Of a DNA stretch of 34,192 nucleotides, positions 1 through 8,455 are shown one piece after another. Source of the DNA: an uncultured Gammaproteobacteria bacterium. Lineage in GTDB: Bacteria; Pseudomonadota; Gammaproteobacteria; SZUA-229. The DNA lies in the NCBI GenBank assembly GCA_913065105.1, contig CAJXZZ010000028.1, positions 1 to 34,192 of the forward strand, given 5' to 3'. Positions within the stretch are counted from its first letter, which is position 1. Each line of letters begins with the position of its first letter. Below the pieces are notes generated by a model. It was not told the DNA's origin and did not search any database. It saw only the letters and a list, made by a program, of their open reading frames with translations. The position numbers and the translations under genes are program-made.

Positions 1-20
1 TGAGGGGTAACTAAGAAAAT

Positions 21-70
21 ATTAACCGCAGAGGTTTATTGTTCTTGGCATCTCTGCGGTTAATGTTTTT
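21..70 (+). terminator. Rho-independent terminator of the gene left of the window
   Basis: A perfect 13-base-pair inverted repeat (21-33 against 52-64) encloses an 18-base loop and is followed by a T-rich run at 65-70. It lies before the FNR-type promoter of the next gene, so it most likely ends a transcript entering from the left. The long loop is less compact than usual. Confidence 0.6.
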
Positions 71-109
71 AGTTTTGATTGTTCATTCCTTACCACTATT
101 TAAGCGAGC

Positions 110-152
110 TTGATATGAATCAAATTGGTCTATTAGTAAACAATGATACAAT
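110..152 (+). promoter_or_regulatory. FNR/Dnr-type box and -10 element for the cytochrome b fusion operon
   Basis: TTGATATGAATCAA at 110-123 matches the FNR/Dnr consensus TTGAT-N4-ATCAA at every specified base. TACAAT at 147-152 is a good -10 element, 23 bases after the box. This puts the box centre near -42 from a start of transcription at about 159, the usual class II activator position. The same box-to--10 spacing occurs at 29718-29760. If the promoter is right, the ATG at 143 lies upstream of the transcript and cannot be the start codon. Confidence 0.7.
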
Positions 153-184
153 TTCGACCCTGTCTACTTTTGGGATTTCTTTCA

Positions 185-1759
185 GTGCTAGTTAACCCCG
201 TCAAGCGAGCCTATCTGGCTCTGGAATCCTGGTTTAATCTTTCATTCGGTACTGAATGGAATCCCATGTACCATCTGGGTACGCTGTCATTTTTTCTGTT
301 CTGGATAATACTGGTTACTGGTATCTATCTCTTTATCCCTTTTCACGGCAGCATTGACGGCGCTCATGCCTCGGTCGAGTACATAACGCATGATCAGTGG
401 TATGCCGCTGGCATTATGCGCAGTCTGCATCGATATGCATCGGATGCGGTGGTCGTTACCGTTTTATTGCATATGTTTAAGGAATTTGCTTCTGGCCGTT
501 ACCACGGCTTTCGCTGGTTTTCATGGGTTACCGGTATACCCAATCTGTGGACAATCGTCACACTAGGCATCACTGGCTACTGGCTGGTCTGGGATGAACT
601 GGCACAGTATGTCGCGGTAGGCTCAGCGCGATTGATGGATGCCATTCCGTTATTGTCCGGTGCTATGACGCGTAACTTTGTCGCCGGTGAGATGACCGAC
701 CGCTTTTTCATCCTCATCGAGTTCCTTCATCTGCTGGGGCAACCACTGGCACTGGCGTTTTTCCTGTGGTTACATGTGAAACGTTTATCCGATGTAAAGA
801 TCAACCCGCCACGCGGTCTTGCTATAGGCACACTGCTGGCTCTAACCGTTCTGTCGTTAATTAAACCAGCGCTAAGCCATGCACCTGCTGATCTCAGCAA
901 AGTACCGCAGGTGATCGAACTCGACTGGTTTTACCTGAATATTTATCCATTGATCGATATCTGGCCAGAAGGCCAGGTGTGGATTCTGGTATTAGGTATA
1001 ACCTGGTTTATAACCTTAATGCCGTGGATGACGTTCCAAAAGGATGGCGCTAAAGCAGTGGTCGATCTTGATCATTGTAACGGTTGTGAACTTTGTTTCG
1101 ATGACTGTCCGTTTGATGCTATTACGGTACAGGCACGCACCGACGGTGCCAAGTTTGATAAAGAAGTAGTGGTTAATCCGGATCTATGTGCTGCTTGTGG
1201 TATCTGTGCTGGTTCCTGTCCATCATCGAACCCGTTCCGTTCGCGTAAAGAAGAATTAAAAACCGGTATCGATATGCCACAACAACCGGTCGATAAGATG
1301 CGTTCACAGACCAATGAAGCGATAGCCTCACTTGAAGGTGATGTGAAGATTATCGTCTATGGTTGTAACCATGGTCTGAATGTGGAACGACTGGACACTA
1401 AAGACACCAAAGGTGTGAAGCTGATCTGTAGCGGTATGCTGCCACCGACACTGGTAGAGTACGCATTAAAGAACGGCGCCGATGGTGTCATGGTTACTGG
1501 TTGTCGTCATAATGATTGCTTCTACCGTTTTGGTAACCGCTGGGTAAAACAACGTTTTGCCGGTGAGCGTAAACCTATCCTTCGTGGTCGTGCAGACCGT
1601 GATCGCATCCGTGTTCACGGTGGTGCAGAGACTGACAAAAATAGAATTGAGAATGATCTGAATATCTTCCGGGCTGATCTGTTGAAGAAAAAACAGGCTG
1701 AAGCCCAGGTCGAAGAAAACGCCCAACAGGAAGAAGCTTCACAAGGGGAGGGCAGCTAA
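185..1759 (+). CDS. Cytochrome b / 2x[4Fe-4S] ferredoxin / MvhD-type iron-sulfur fusion protein
   Basis: Membrane electron-transfer protein with three fused modules. Numbering is from the ATG at 143; subtract 14 for the GTG start. Residues 40-300 are a cytochrome b-like core with about six membrane helices; His96 and His110 in one helix and His195 and His211 in another are the likely ligands of two b hemes. Residues 308-362 hold two [4Fe-4S] motifs (CNGCELCFDDCP and CAACGICAGSCP). Residues 402-510 match the MvhD/FlpD [2Fe-2S] domain, with Cys407, Cys429, Cys454 and Cys459. The tail is charged and Gln/Glu-rich. GTG 185 is preferred over ATG 143 because the inferred transcript begins near 159 and GGGA at 172-175 can act as ribosome site. 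MvhD normally links hydrogenase to heterodisulfide reductase; here it is tied to a likely quinone-reactive cytochrome, so exchange between the quinone pool and a soluble partner is my inference. The partner is unknown. Confidence 0.75.
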   Translation: MLVNPVKRAYLALESWFNLSFGTEWNPMYHLGTLSFFLFWIILVTGIYLFIPFHGSIDGAHASVEYITHDQWYAAGIMRSLHRYASDAVVVTVLLHMFKEFASGRYHGFRWFSWVTGIPNLWTIVTLGITGYWLVWDELAQYVAVGSARLMDAIPLLSGAMTRNFVAGEMTDRFFILIEFLHLLGQPLALAFFLWLHVKRLSDVKINPPRGLAIGTLLALTVLSLIKPALSHAPADLSKVPQVIELDWFYLNIYPLIDIWPEGQVWILVLGITWFITLMPWMTFQKDGAKAVVDLDHCNGCELCFDDCPFDAITVQARTDGAKFDKEVVVNPDLCAACGICAGSCPSSNPFRSRKEELKTGIDMPQQPVDKMRSQTNEAIASLEGDVKIIVYGCNHGLNVERLDTKDTKGVKLICSGMLPPTLVEYALKNGADGVMVTGCRHNDCFYRFGNRWVKQRFAGERKPILRGRADRDRIRVHGGAETDKNRIENDLNIFRADLLKKKQAEAQVEENAQQEEASQGEGS

Positions 1760-2283
1760 TGTCTTGCTGGAGTGAAGGTGTTGATAACAAATTCGTGCGT
1801 TATAGTCTGCAGGCAGTCAATTACACCATTTTTATGGCATTGATCTGGTATTTCGCCACTTCACCATCGATTCACGTTATCGAAGAAGATCAGGCCATGG
1901 TAACCGTCGCCTTTGCACATGCCGGCGAAACGCGCGAAGCCTGTCGCACGCTCAGTCAGGAAGAGCTGATGAAGTTGCCGCCAAATATGCGAAAACTCGA
2001 TGATTGCCCGCGTGAGAGATCACCCATTATCATCGAAGCGACACTGGACGGAAAGGTGATTTACAGTAAGACATATTTACCACCGGGTATATTTAATGAC
2101 GGCAGTGTGAATCTTTATTACAACAGCAAAGTACCTGCTGGAACGCACAAGTTTGAAATAAAAATGGATGACAGTGTCCGTAAAGAAGGCTTCGATTATA
2201 AATTCGAACAGGATGTAACCATTAGTCCCCAGCAGATCCTGCTGGTTGAGTTCACGCCGTTAACTGGCTTTGTTATTAAATAG
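1759..2283 (+). CDS. Single-pass membrane protein, partner of the cytochrome b fusion
   Basis: I do not recognise the family. The ATG overlaps the stop of the preceding gene by one base (TAATG), so the two are probably translationally coupled and work together. The 174-residue product has a short N-terminal segment, one membrane helix at about residues 18-36, then a domain rich in predicted beta strands on the far side of the membrane. That domain contains two cysteines (about residues 61 and 77) 16 residues apart that could form a disulfide. No heme or cluster motif is visible. It could be an assembly or anchoring subunit of the fusion protein. A terminator follows directly, so the operon appears to have just two genes. 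Confidence 0.6.
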   Translation: MSCWSEGVDNKFVRYSLQAVNYTIFMALIWYFATSPSIHVIEEDQAMVTVAFAHAGETREACRTLSQEELMKLPPNMRKLDDCPRERSPIIIEATLDGKVIYSKTYLPPGIFNDGSVNLYYNSKVPAGTHKFEIKMDDSVRKEGFDYKFEQDVTISPQQILLVEFTPLTGFVIK

Positions 2284-2310
2284 TAAAAGTAATTAATCGT
2301 TACATGATAG

Positions 2311-2338
2311 CGGCAGTCTTTATGGCTGCCGTTTTTTT
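2311..2338 (+). terminator. Rho-independent terminator
   Basis: CGGCAG at 2311-2316 pairs with CTGCCG at 2326-2331; two further pairs (one G-T) can close the stem to a five-base loop. Seven T residues follow (2332-2338). It ends the cytochrome b fusion operon. Confidence 0.85.
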
Positions 2339-2523
2339 GTTTGTATTTTTCGAGACTGTAATTAGCCGCCTTAATTTGCCGCTACAAATTAAGGAATATG
2401 TCGCAGCATAAGGTAAGCGATATGCGTCTTTCGCTGACAAAGTGGCATATTAATTTTTTTTAGGCCTATTATGATATAGAGTTATGATTCTTTATCTTCA
2501 ATATTGTAAACGGATTACATGAG

Positions 2524-5037
2524 ATGTTAGTTAATACTGTATCACTAAGCGGAAATGAAATTCCTCGTAAATCAGATTTCGAATATATTGAACAATTCTC
2601 ATCCATTCTTATCCAGGTGTTTTCTGCAACAGAAGACCTTGAATATCTTCAGCAAGTTTTAGATAAGATTGCTGAATACCTGCCAGATGCAGTTGTTATC
2701 GGTACATCCAGTGATGAGGCAATAGATGCCGCCATCATTCGTTCAAATCAGAATATAGTTTTATCCATCATCGGTTTTACGACGACGACACTGCTACTGG
2801 CTTACACTGAAGACTCTGTGGATAGTAGCGCTGCTGGCAACCAGCTGGCTAAAAAAGTAGTTATGCCTGACACGCAGTTATTGATAAGTTTTTGTGACGC
2901 GGCATCGATGAATGGTGAGAAATTCCTGGATGGTGTATCTGAATACAGGGAAAATCTGCTCATAGCAGGGGGGATTGCCGCCACACCAAGTTTCACAGAT
3001 ACTTATGTCATTGCCGGTACAAAGATTATTTCACATGGCGCAGTCATGATAAGCCTGAATTCTGAAATGCTGGAGGTTTATCGGGATAATTCATTTGGCT
3101 GGCAGCCGGTAGGTCAGGAATTTACCATTACAAAATCAAAAGATAATCTTGTAGAAAGCATATCAGATCAAACACCGCTAAGCCTGTTTAGCCACTACCT
3201 GGGCAAGAATATTGCAGATTCATTACCTGGTATAGGTTCAGCGTTTCCTCTGATAATAAAACGTGATGATTTTATGTTCGCCCGGGGAATAATAGGGCTT
3301 GATGGTGAATCGTTTATAGTCTCCGGTAATGTCCGTGAAGGTGACAGTGTCTATATCGGTTACGGTAACCCTGCAAGTATCCTCGAAAATAATTTATTGC
3401 CAAGCAGCATTATCGAAAATATCGGTACACCAGACGCCATACTCTCGTATTATTGTGAAGGCCGTAAACTGTTTTTGCCACGTAATGTCGTCGAGTATGA
3501 AATAGAATCACTGAGTAACCTTGCACCATGCTGCGGTTTTTTTACACTGGGTGAATTCTATACCAGCGATAAAAAACACCGGTTCCTCAATTTTAGTTCA
3601 ACGATTATTGCTTTAAAAGAAACCAAAAAAGCTAAACGGTCTACTTCCATCAAAGCGTTGACGACGCCAGAACCTGAATTTTTTGAGCTTGTCTCTGAGG
3701 GGCTTTTCAATTTTATTGACGTCCGCACCAAAGAACTTTCTCACCTTGCTTTTCATGATGAACTTACTGAATTACCCAACCGTAATTATCTTAATAATAA
3801 GTTGCTATACGCGATAGAAAAAGCAAAAGTTCGTGGAAAAAAGTTAGCTCTATTGTTCATCGGTATCAATGAACTCAAAGATATTAACGATATGGTCGGT
3901 TATAGCTATGGTGATGAGATTTTAAAAAGCATCAGTGGTCGGTTGAAAACAGATCTTGGCATGCATGATACCCTGGTAAGGTTTAATGAAGACGAATTTG
4001 TTCAACTTATCGAGAATAGCGGTGCCAGCAAAGAAATCGCAGATAAGACAGAGGGTATACTTAATAATTTTGAGCACCCCGTTACGGTAAATTTACAAAA
4101 GTCTTATATCACCGCCAGTATAGGTATAAGCCAATACCCGCAAGACGGGCTCGATACAGAAAGCCTGATAAAAAATGCACATACCGCTAAAAACCTGTTG
4201 CAGGAAGGGTGTCAAAATTGTTACCAGTTTTATGAAGATGAGATGCAGCAACATCTCATCAAGCGAAAATTTTTAGAACAGGGATTAAGAGTAGCACTTA
4301 AAAATAATGAATTTGTTGTCCACTATCAGCCCAAGATAAATATACTCACGGGTCGAATTATCGGGGCTGAAGCCCTGATAAGATGGGATCATCCAGAAAA
4401 AGGAATCATACCTCCGGCAGAATTTATTTCTGTGGCAGAAAAAACCGGGTTTATCCTGGATATAGGTGAGTGGGTATTAAAAACAGCCTGTACACAGGCT
4501 AAAGAATGGTTTGAAGGATATTCAAAAGACTTCAGGATCGCCGTTAATCTCTCTGCCAGGCAGTTGGAGAAAAGAACTCTGGCGACAGATATCGTTGAAA
4601 TGTTAAAGCAGGTCGGCCTGCCTCCAGAATCTCTTGAACTGGAAATAACAGAAAGTATGATCATGAAAGATTTAGACAAGAAGAACCTTAACTTCGATGT
4701 GTTCAATGAGGCAGGTATATCATTATCGTTAGATGATTTTGGAACAGGCTACTCATCGCTGTCCTATTTAAAGCAGTTGCCGATAGGTCATTTAAAAATA
4801 GATAAATCTTTCGTTTGTGATATCAGTAATAACGTCGATGATCAGGCAATTACATCGGCTATTATTTCGATGGGACACAACCTTGGTATTACTGTGATAG
4901 CCGAAGGTGTAGAAACTGATGCTCAGTTGAATAAGTTAAAGGAACTCGATTGTGATGAGGTACAGGGTTATTACTTTAGCCATCCGGTAACGAGTGAAGA
5001 ATTCACCCGTTTACTGAAAACAAGTGTTAAACATTAA
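2524..5037 (+). CDS. FIST-sensor c-di-GMP phosphodiesterase with degenerate GGDEF
   Basis: Cytoplasmic signalling protein of 837 residues. Residues about 25-365 fit the FIST N and C domains, thought to sense small ligands. A GGDEF domain covers about 405-570 (HDELTELPNR at its start), but its signature at 488-492 reads NEDEF, so cyclase activity is doubtful. An EAL domain covers about 585-832 and keeps the expected elements: EAL 616-618, NLS 675-677, ITES 708-711, DDFGTG 737-742, Lys758, Glu794 and the final Q-G-Y-Y-F segment. The likely activity is therefore hydrolysis of c-di-GMP, controlled by the FIST domain and perhaps by GTP binding to the inactive GGDEF. No membrane helix is seen. It stands alone, between a terminator and a gene with its own FNR-type box. 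The Shine-Dalgarno sequence before ATG 2524 is weak. Confidence 0.88.
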   Translation: MLVNTVSLSGNEIPRKSDFEYIEQFSSILIQVFSATEDLEYLQQVLDKIAEYLPDAVVIGTSSDEAIDAAIIRSNQNIVLSIIGFTTTTLLLAYTEDSVDSSAAGNQLAKKVVMPDTQLLISFCDAASMNGEKFLDGVSEYRENLLIAGGIAATPSFTDTYVIAGTKIISHGAVMISLNSEMLEVYRDNSFGWQPVGQEFTITKSKDNLVESISDQTPLSLFSHYLGKNIADSLPGIGSAFPLIIKRDDFMFARGIIGLDGESFIVSGNVREGDSVYIGYGNPASILENNLLPSSIIENIGTPDAILSYYCEGRKLFLPRNVVEYEIESLSNLAPCCGFFTLGEFYTSDKKHRFLNFSSTIIALKETKKAKRSTSIKALTTPEPEFFELVSEGLFNFIDVRTKELSHLAFHDELTELPNRNYLNNKLLYAIEKAKVRGKKLALLFIGINELKDINDMVGYSYGDEILKSISGRLKTDLGMHDTLVRFNEDEFVQLIENSGASKEIADKTEGILNNFEHPVTVNLQKSYITASIGISQYPQDGLDTESLIKNAHTAKNLLQEGCQNCYQFYEDEMQQHLIKRKFLEQGLRVALKNNEFVVHYQPKINILTGRIIGAEALIRWDHPEKGIIPPAEFISVAEKTGFILDIGEWVLKTACTQAKEWFEGYSKDFRIAVNLSARQLEKRTLATDIVEMLKQVGLPPESLELEITESMIMKDLDKKNLNFDVFNEAGISLSLDDFGTGYSSLSYLKQLPIGHLKIDKSFVCDISNNVDDQAITSAIISMGHNLGITVIAEGVETDAQLNKLKELDCDEVQGYYFSHPVTSEEFTRLLKTSVKH

Positions 5038-5140
5038 TAACCGTTTCTATTCATCAACCAGGTGTAACTGACCTTTTCAGACGATCACTAATCTATATAG
5101 TATCCTGAGTATTGCTTATCTATCTTTACATTATCCGCCT

Positions 5141-5154
5141 TTGATTTTAATCAA
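5141..5154 (+). promoter_or_regulatory. FNR/Dnr-type box upstream of the small coiled-coil gene
   Basis: TTGATTTTAATCAA is a perfect match to TTGAT-N4-ATCAA. A class II arrangement would put transcription start near 5189, about 45 bases before the ATG at 5235. The -10 candidate (TACTCT at 5177-5182) is weak, which is tolerated at activator-dependent promoters. Confidence 0.6.
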
Positions 5155-5234
5155 GATTGCTGCTAAGTAACCGTATTACTCTAACCCTGCGATGTCTGTA
5201 CAAATAAACAAGAGAAATAAATGTGAGGTGTATT

Positions 5235-5501
5235 ATGTCAATTAAAAATGAATTTGAAGATTTATTAGAAAAACTTAAAGTAGAGCGCGATAAAGTAAAT
5301 TTAAAGATGCACCTGGCTTCAATGGAAGCTAAAGAAGAATTTGAAGAGGCAGAAAAGAAATGGGTGCATGTGAAAGCCAAAGCCGTTGAAATAGCCGACG
5401 ATACTAAAGAAGCTTCTGAAGAATTTATAGCTAAGGCCAAGATAGTTAGTGAAGAGCTTAAGGATACTTACTACCGTATCAACAAGCGTCTTTCTAAATG
5501 A
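5235..5501 (+). CDS. Small charged coiled-coil protein
   Basis: The 88-residue product is almost entirely alpha-helical by composition: Glu, Lys and Ala dominate, with Leu/Ile/Val at heptad-like spacing and no Pro, Gly or Cys. It has no signal peptide or membrane helix, so it should be cytoplasmic. I do not recognise a named family. A GTG at 5223 would add four residues, but ATG 5235 is preferred because GTGAGG at 5223-5228 makes a good ribosome site six bases ahead. A perfect FNR-type box at 5141 suggests production under low oxygen or nitrogen-oxide conditions, as for the cytochrome b fusion and the nir operon. A structural or stress role is possible; nothing in the sequence fixes it. Confidence 0.7.
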   Translation: MSIKNEFEDLLEKLKVERDKVNLKMHLASMEAKEEFEEAEKKWVHVKAKAVEIADDTKEASEEFIAKAKIVSEELKDTYYRINKRLSK

Positions 5502-5897
5502 AATTAACTTAAATGTCCGTAGATTAGCTGCAGATGCTACTGCGTTATGCAGACTCGAAGGTCAGTAGCCAGGATGTCTGACCTTCGTAAAAATTAATGT
5601 TATGGTGGTGTCGACCCATAACAGCCGTTGGTAGGAATAGTGTTTAGAGACTGTTTACACCTCAAAGCTGACCTCCAGGAAGAATGCCCTATCGAGAAAA
5701 AATGACCTTTAAGAGACGGTCATGGAAATTTTCTCAAGTTCTGTTGTCACCACAAAGTAGCCATTAAGAAATAAGGCCTTTAAAGAATCAACCACCATAA
5801 AGGCGATCCTGGGAAAATATCCCAGGTAGAGACGACTCGACCCGATCATAACAACACTCTCAGTGATACCAGCTACAAACGCAATCTAATATTCGTA
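5502..5897. other. Non-coding, hairpin-rich intergenic region
   Basis: No convincing open frame is present. Four perfect inverted repeats are visible: CGAAGGTCAG 5556-5565 with 5578-5587 (10 pairs), TGTTATGG 5598-5605 with 5616-5623 (8), ATGACC 5702-5707 with 5718-5723 (6), and CCTGGG 5808-5813 with 5821-5826 (6, loop of seven). None has a clear T-run. The first may end the coiled-coil gene transcript. The segment 5609-5627 resembles 15621-15639. A structured small RNA or a decayed repeat element are both possible. Confidence 0.4.
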
Positions 5898-5951
5898 TTG
5901 ACAACTATGTAACTAATTAGTTAATATTTCTCAAAATTCAACTAATTAGTT
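5898..5951 (+). promoter_or_regulatory. Sigma70-type promoter overlapped by twin TetR-type operators
   Basis: TTGACA at 5898-5903 and TTAATA at 5921-5926 are separated by 17 bases. The palindrome AACTAATTAGTT occurs twice, at 5911-5922 (extended to 14 bases by flanking T and A) and at 5940-5951. Their centres are 29 bases apart. The first covers the spacer and -10, the second the start of the transcript. The TetR gene at 8456 lies in the operon this promoter drives, so autorepression relieved by an exported compound is the likely logic. Confidence 0.8.
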
Positions 5952-5971
5952 ATATTTTCAGGCGAAACAAG

Positions 5972-8446
5972 ATGGTAAATAAAGACTGGCGATCCCGCGC
6001 CGAAGGCAAGTTCGAGCATTTCTCAGATGCTGTTTTTGACAATAAATTCAAGGTGTTATTCGCCATTATAGTGATGGTTGTCGCACTTGCTGTTAACCTG
6101 CCAAAAATCACCTTTGATACCTCCACAGAAGGTTTTTTATATGAAGATGACCCGCAAATTCTTGCCTACAATGATTTTAGAAACCAGTTTGGTCGGGATG
6201 AAAAGATCATCATTGCCATTAAAACCAACGATGTCTTTGAACCAGGATTTCTAAAAACTTTATTCTCTCTACATGATGATATTGAGAATAACGCACCATA
6301 CATCAAAGAGGTCAACTCTTTAAAAAATGCCCGCAAGACCACGGGAAATGAAGATGAATTAATCGTAGAAGATCTTTTTGACGATGGCGTTCCCACCGAT
6401 GCCGGGCAGTTGCAGGAAATCAAACAGTTTGCCCTGTCTAACCCCATCTATGAAAACCTGTATCTCAGTGAAGATGCGACTTTTACCACTATCATGATTA
6501 CCACACAGACGTATACATCTATCGGTGTAGTAGTCGAGAGTGAAAGCGATATGCTCGAGAGTGGTTTTGATGATTATGCTAATGATGAAACCGACTTAAG
6601 TGAAGATGGCTTTGAGGAATCTGCCAGCGAAGACCTGACCAGTGAAAATCTGGAATTCATAAACGTGCTTGAAACCAATGAATTGATCAAGGCGGTTGAA
6701 GATATCCTTCAAAAATATGAAAGCGATGATATGGACATCTATATTGCGGGTTCACCGATCGTCACAAAAAACCTGCAAGCTTCTCTGATCAAAGATATGT
6801 CGACCTTTATTCTATACGTCATTTTAACCATCGCCTTTTTATTGATGGTTATGTTTAAACGACTAAGCGGCATTGTTTTACCATTATCTGTCGTCGTTTT
6901 AACATTACTCTCCACCGTTGGTTCGATGGCGCTTGCAGGTATACCTATTACTGCCATGACACAGATTTTGCCGTCATTATTGCTGGCAGTCGGTGTTGGC
7001 GCTTCGGTACACCTGTTGGCGATGTTCTATAAAAAGTATGACCAGGTGAAAGATAAAAAAGAAGCGATGGCTTATGCATTGGGACACTCTGGTCTTGCCA
7101 TCTTGATGACATCGTTAACAACGGCAGCTTCACTTGCAGCGTTTTCTTTTTCTGATATCGCGCCGGTGGCTTACCTCGGCATATTTGCAGCTTTAGGTGT
7201 CAGCTATCAATTAATATTGACACTGGTCTTTTTACCCGCGTTGATTAGTTTTTTACCGGTAAAAGCTAAACAGCATTCAATTGATGAAAAGCCAATGCTG
7301 CTTGATCGTTTAGTACACAACCTTGGCGTGTTTTCGATCACTTACCCAAAAACAATCGTAAGTGTTGCTGCGTTGATCATCGTGGTATCGGTATCACTGG
7401 CTTCGACCATGCAGTTTTCTCACAACCCGCTGCACTGGTTCGCGGCTGATAATGAAGTACGTATAAATACTGAAACCATCGATAGAGAATTAAAGGGTTC
7501 TATTACTATCGAAGTTATCCTCGATACACAAAAAGAGAATGGTGTTTACGAACCCGAATTTTTAAATACCATCGAACAGGTCACTGAAGAAATATACACT
7601 TACAAAGGTGAAAACTACTTCATCGATAAAATAATTTCGATCAATGATGTTATCAAAGAAATAAACAAGGCTCTCAATGAAAACAAACAGAGTGAATATC
7701 GCATCCCCCAGGATAAGAATCTAATCGCACAGGAGTTTCTGCTTTTTGAAAACAGTGGCAGTGATGACCTGGAAGAGATCGTCGACTCGCAATTTTCTAA
7801 AACCCGGTTATCGATAAAAGCACCCTGGGTCGATTCTGTTGAATACGTGCAATTAATGGACGACCTGGAAATCCTGTTAGGTGAGGCGTTTAAAGAGACA
7901 GCAACAGTGTCTATTACCGGCACGCTGCCGATCTTGTCAGACACCATTACCAAATCGATAAAGAGTAGCATCGAAAGTTACATTATCGCTTTTGGCGTAA
8001 TCGCCATCTTGATGATCATACTGTTAGGCAGTTTCAAGCTCGGCCTTCTCAGTATGTTCCCGAACCTGACGCCTATCATGATCGGTATCGCTTTCATGGT
8101 GGTGTTTGATATGCCGCTTGATATGTTCACCATTTTAATCGGTGCTATCGCTATCGGCATGGTGGTCGATGACACTATCCATTTTATGCACAACTTTAGC
8201 CGCTATTACTCGCAGACAAATGATGTCGATGAAGCCATCTTGCTAACCATTAATTCGACGGGCCGCGCTATCTTCATTACCTCGATCGTGCTCAGTTCCG
8301 GCTTTTTAATCTTCATGTTTGCCAGCATGACCAACCTGTACAACTTTGGCCTAATCACCGGCGTTATCGTCCTGGTAGCGATGGCTTCTGATCTTGTTTT
8401 AGTGGGTGCGATGATGAAACTCATCATCAGACCAAAGAAAAGCTAG
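5972..8446 (+). CDS. MMPL/RND-superfamily exporter
   Basis: Inner-membrane transporter of 824 residues with the two-fold RND layout: helix 1 at about 28-47, a large periplasmic loop, a block of five helices at about 274-430, a second single helix at about 460-480, a second loop and a final block at about 668-815. The family moves hydrophobic or lipid-like substrates using the proton gradient. Paired Asp at 733-734 (VVDD, followed by TIHF) are the likely proton-relay residues; the matching place in the first half (VGVGASVHL) has none. The first loop carries a very acidic insert at about 188-231. First gene of the operon with TetR, LolA-like and barrel genes; ATG 5972 sits just after the second operator. 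The cargo is unknown. HpnN-like hopanoid exporters and mycobacterial MmpL are distant relatives. Confidence 0.85.
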   Translation: MVNKDWRSRAEGKFEHFSDAVFDNKFKVLFAIIVMVVALAVNLPKITFDTSTEGFLYEDDPQILAYNDFRNQFGRDEKIIIAIKTNDVFEPGFLKTLFSLHDDIENNAPYIKEVNSLKNARKTTGNEDELIVEDLFDDGVPTDAGQLQEIKQFALSNPIYENLYLSEDATFTTIMITTQTYTSIGVVVESESDMLESGFDDYANDETDLSEDGFEESASEDLTSENLEFINVLETNELIKAVEDILQKYESDDMDIYIAGSPIVTKNLQASLIKDMSTFILYVILTIAFLLMVMFKRLSGIVLPLSVVVLTLLSTVGSMALAGIPITAMTQILPSLLLAVGVGASVHLLAMFYKKYDQVKDKKEAMAYALGHSGLAILMTSLTTAASLAAFSFSDIAPVAYLGIFAALGVSYQLILTLVFLPALISFLPVKAKQHSIDEKPMLLDRLVHNLGVFSITYPKTIVSVAALIIVVSVSLASTMQFSHNPLHWFAADNEVRINTETIDRELKGSITIEVILDTQKENGVYEPEFLNTIEQVTEEIYTYKGENYFIDKIISINDVIKEINKALNENKQSEYRIPQDKNLIAQEFLLFENSGSDDLEEIVDSQFSKTRLSIKAPWVDSVEYVQLMDDLEILLGEAFKETATVSITGTLPILSDTITKSIKSSIESYIIAFGVIAILMIILLGSFKLGLLSMFPNLTPIMIGIAFMVVFDMPLDMFTILIGAIAIGMVVDDTIHFMHNFSRYYSQTNDVDEAILLTINSTGRAIFITSIVLSSGFLIFMFASMTNLYNFGLITGVIVLVAMASDLVLVGAMMKLIIRPKKS

Positions 8447-8455
8447 ATTAATAAT

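Noticed and set aside
115-192. 25-codon frame starting inside the FNR-type box
   Set aside because: Its ATG lies in the regulatory palindrome and upstream of the predicted transcript start; no similarity visible.
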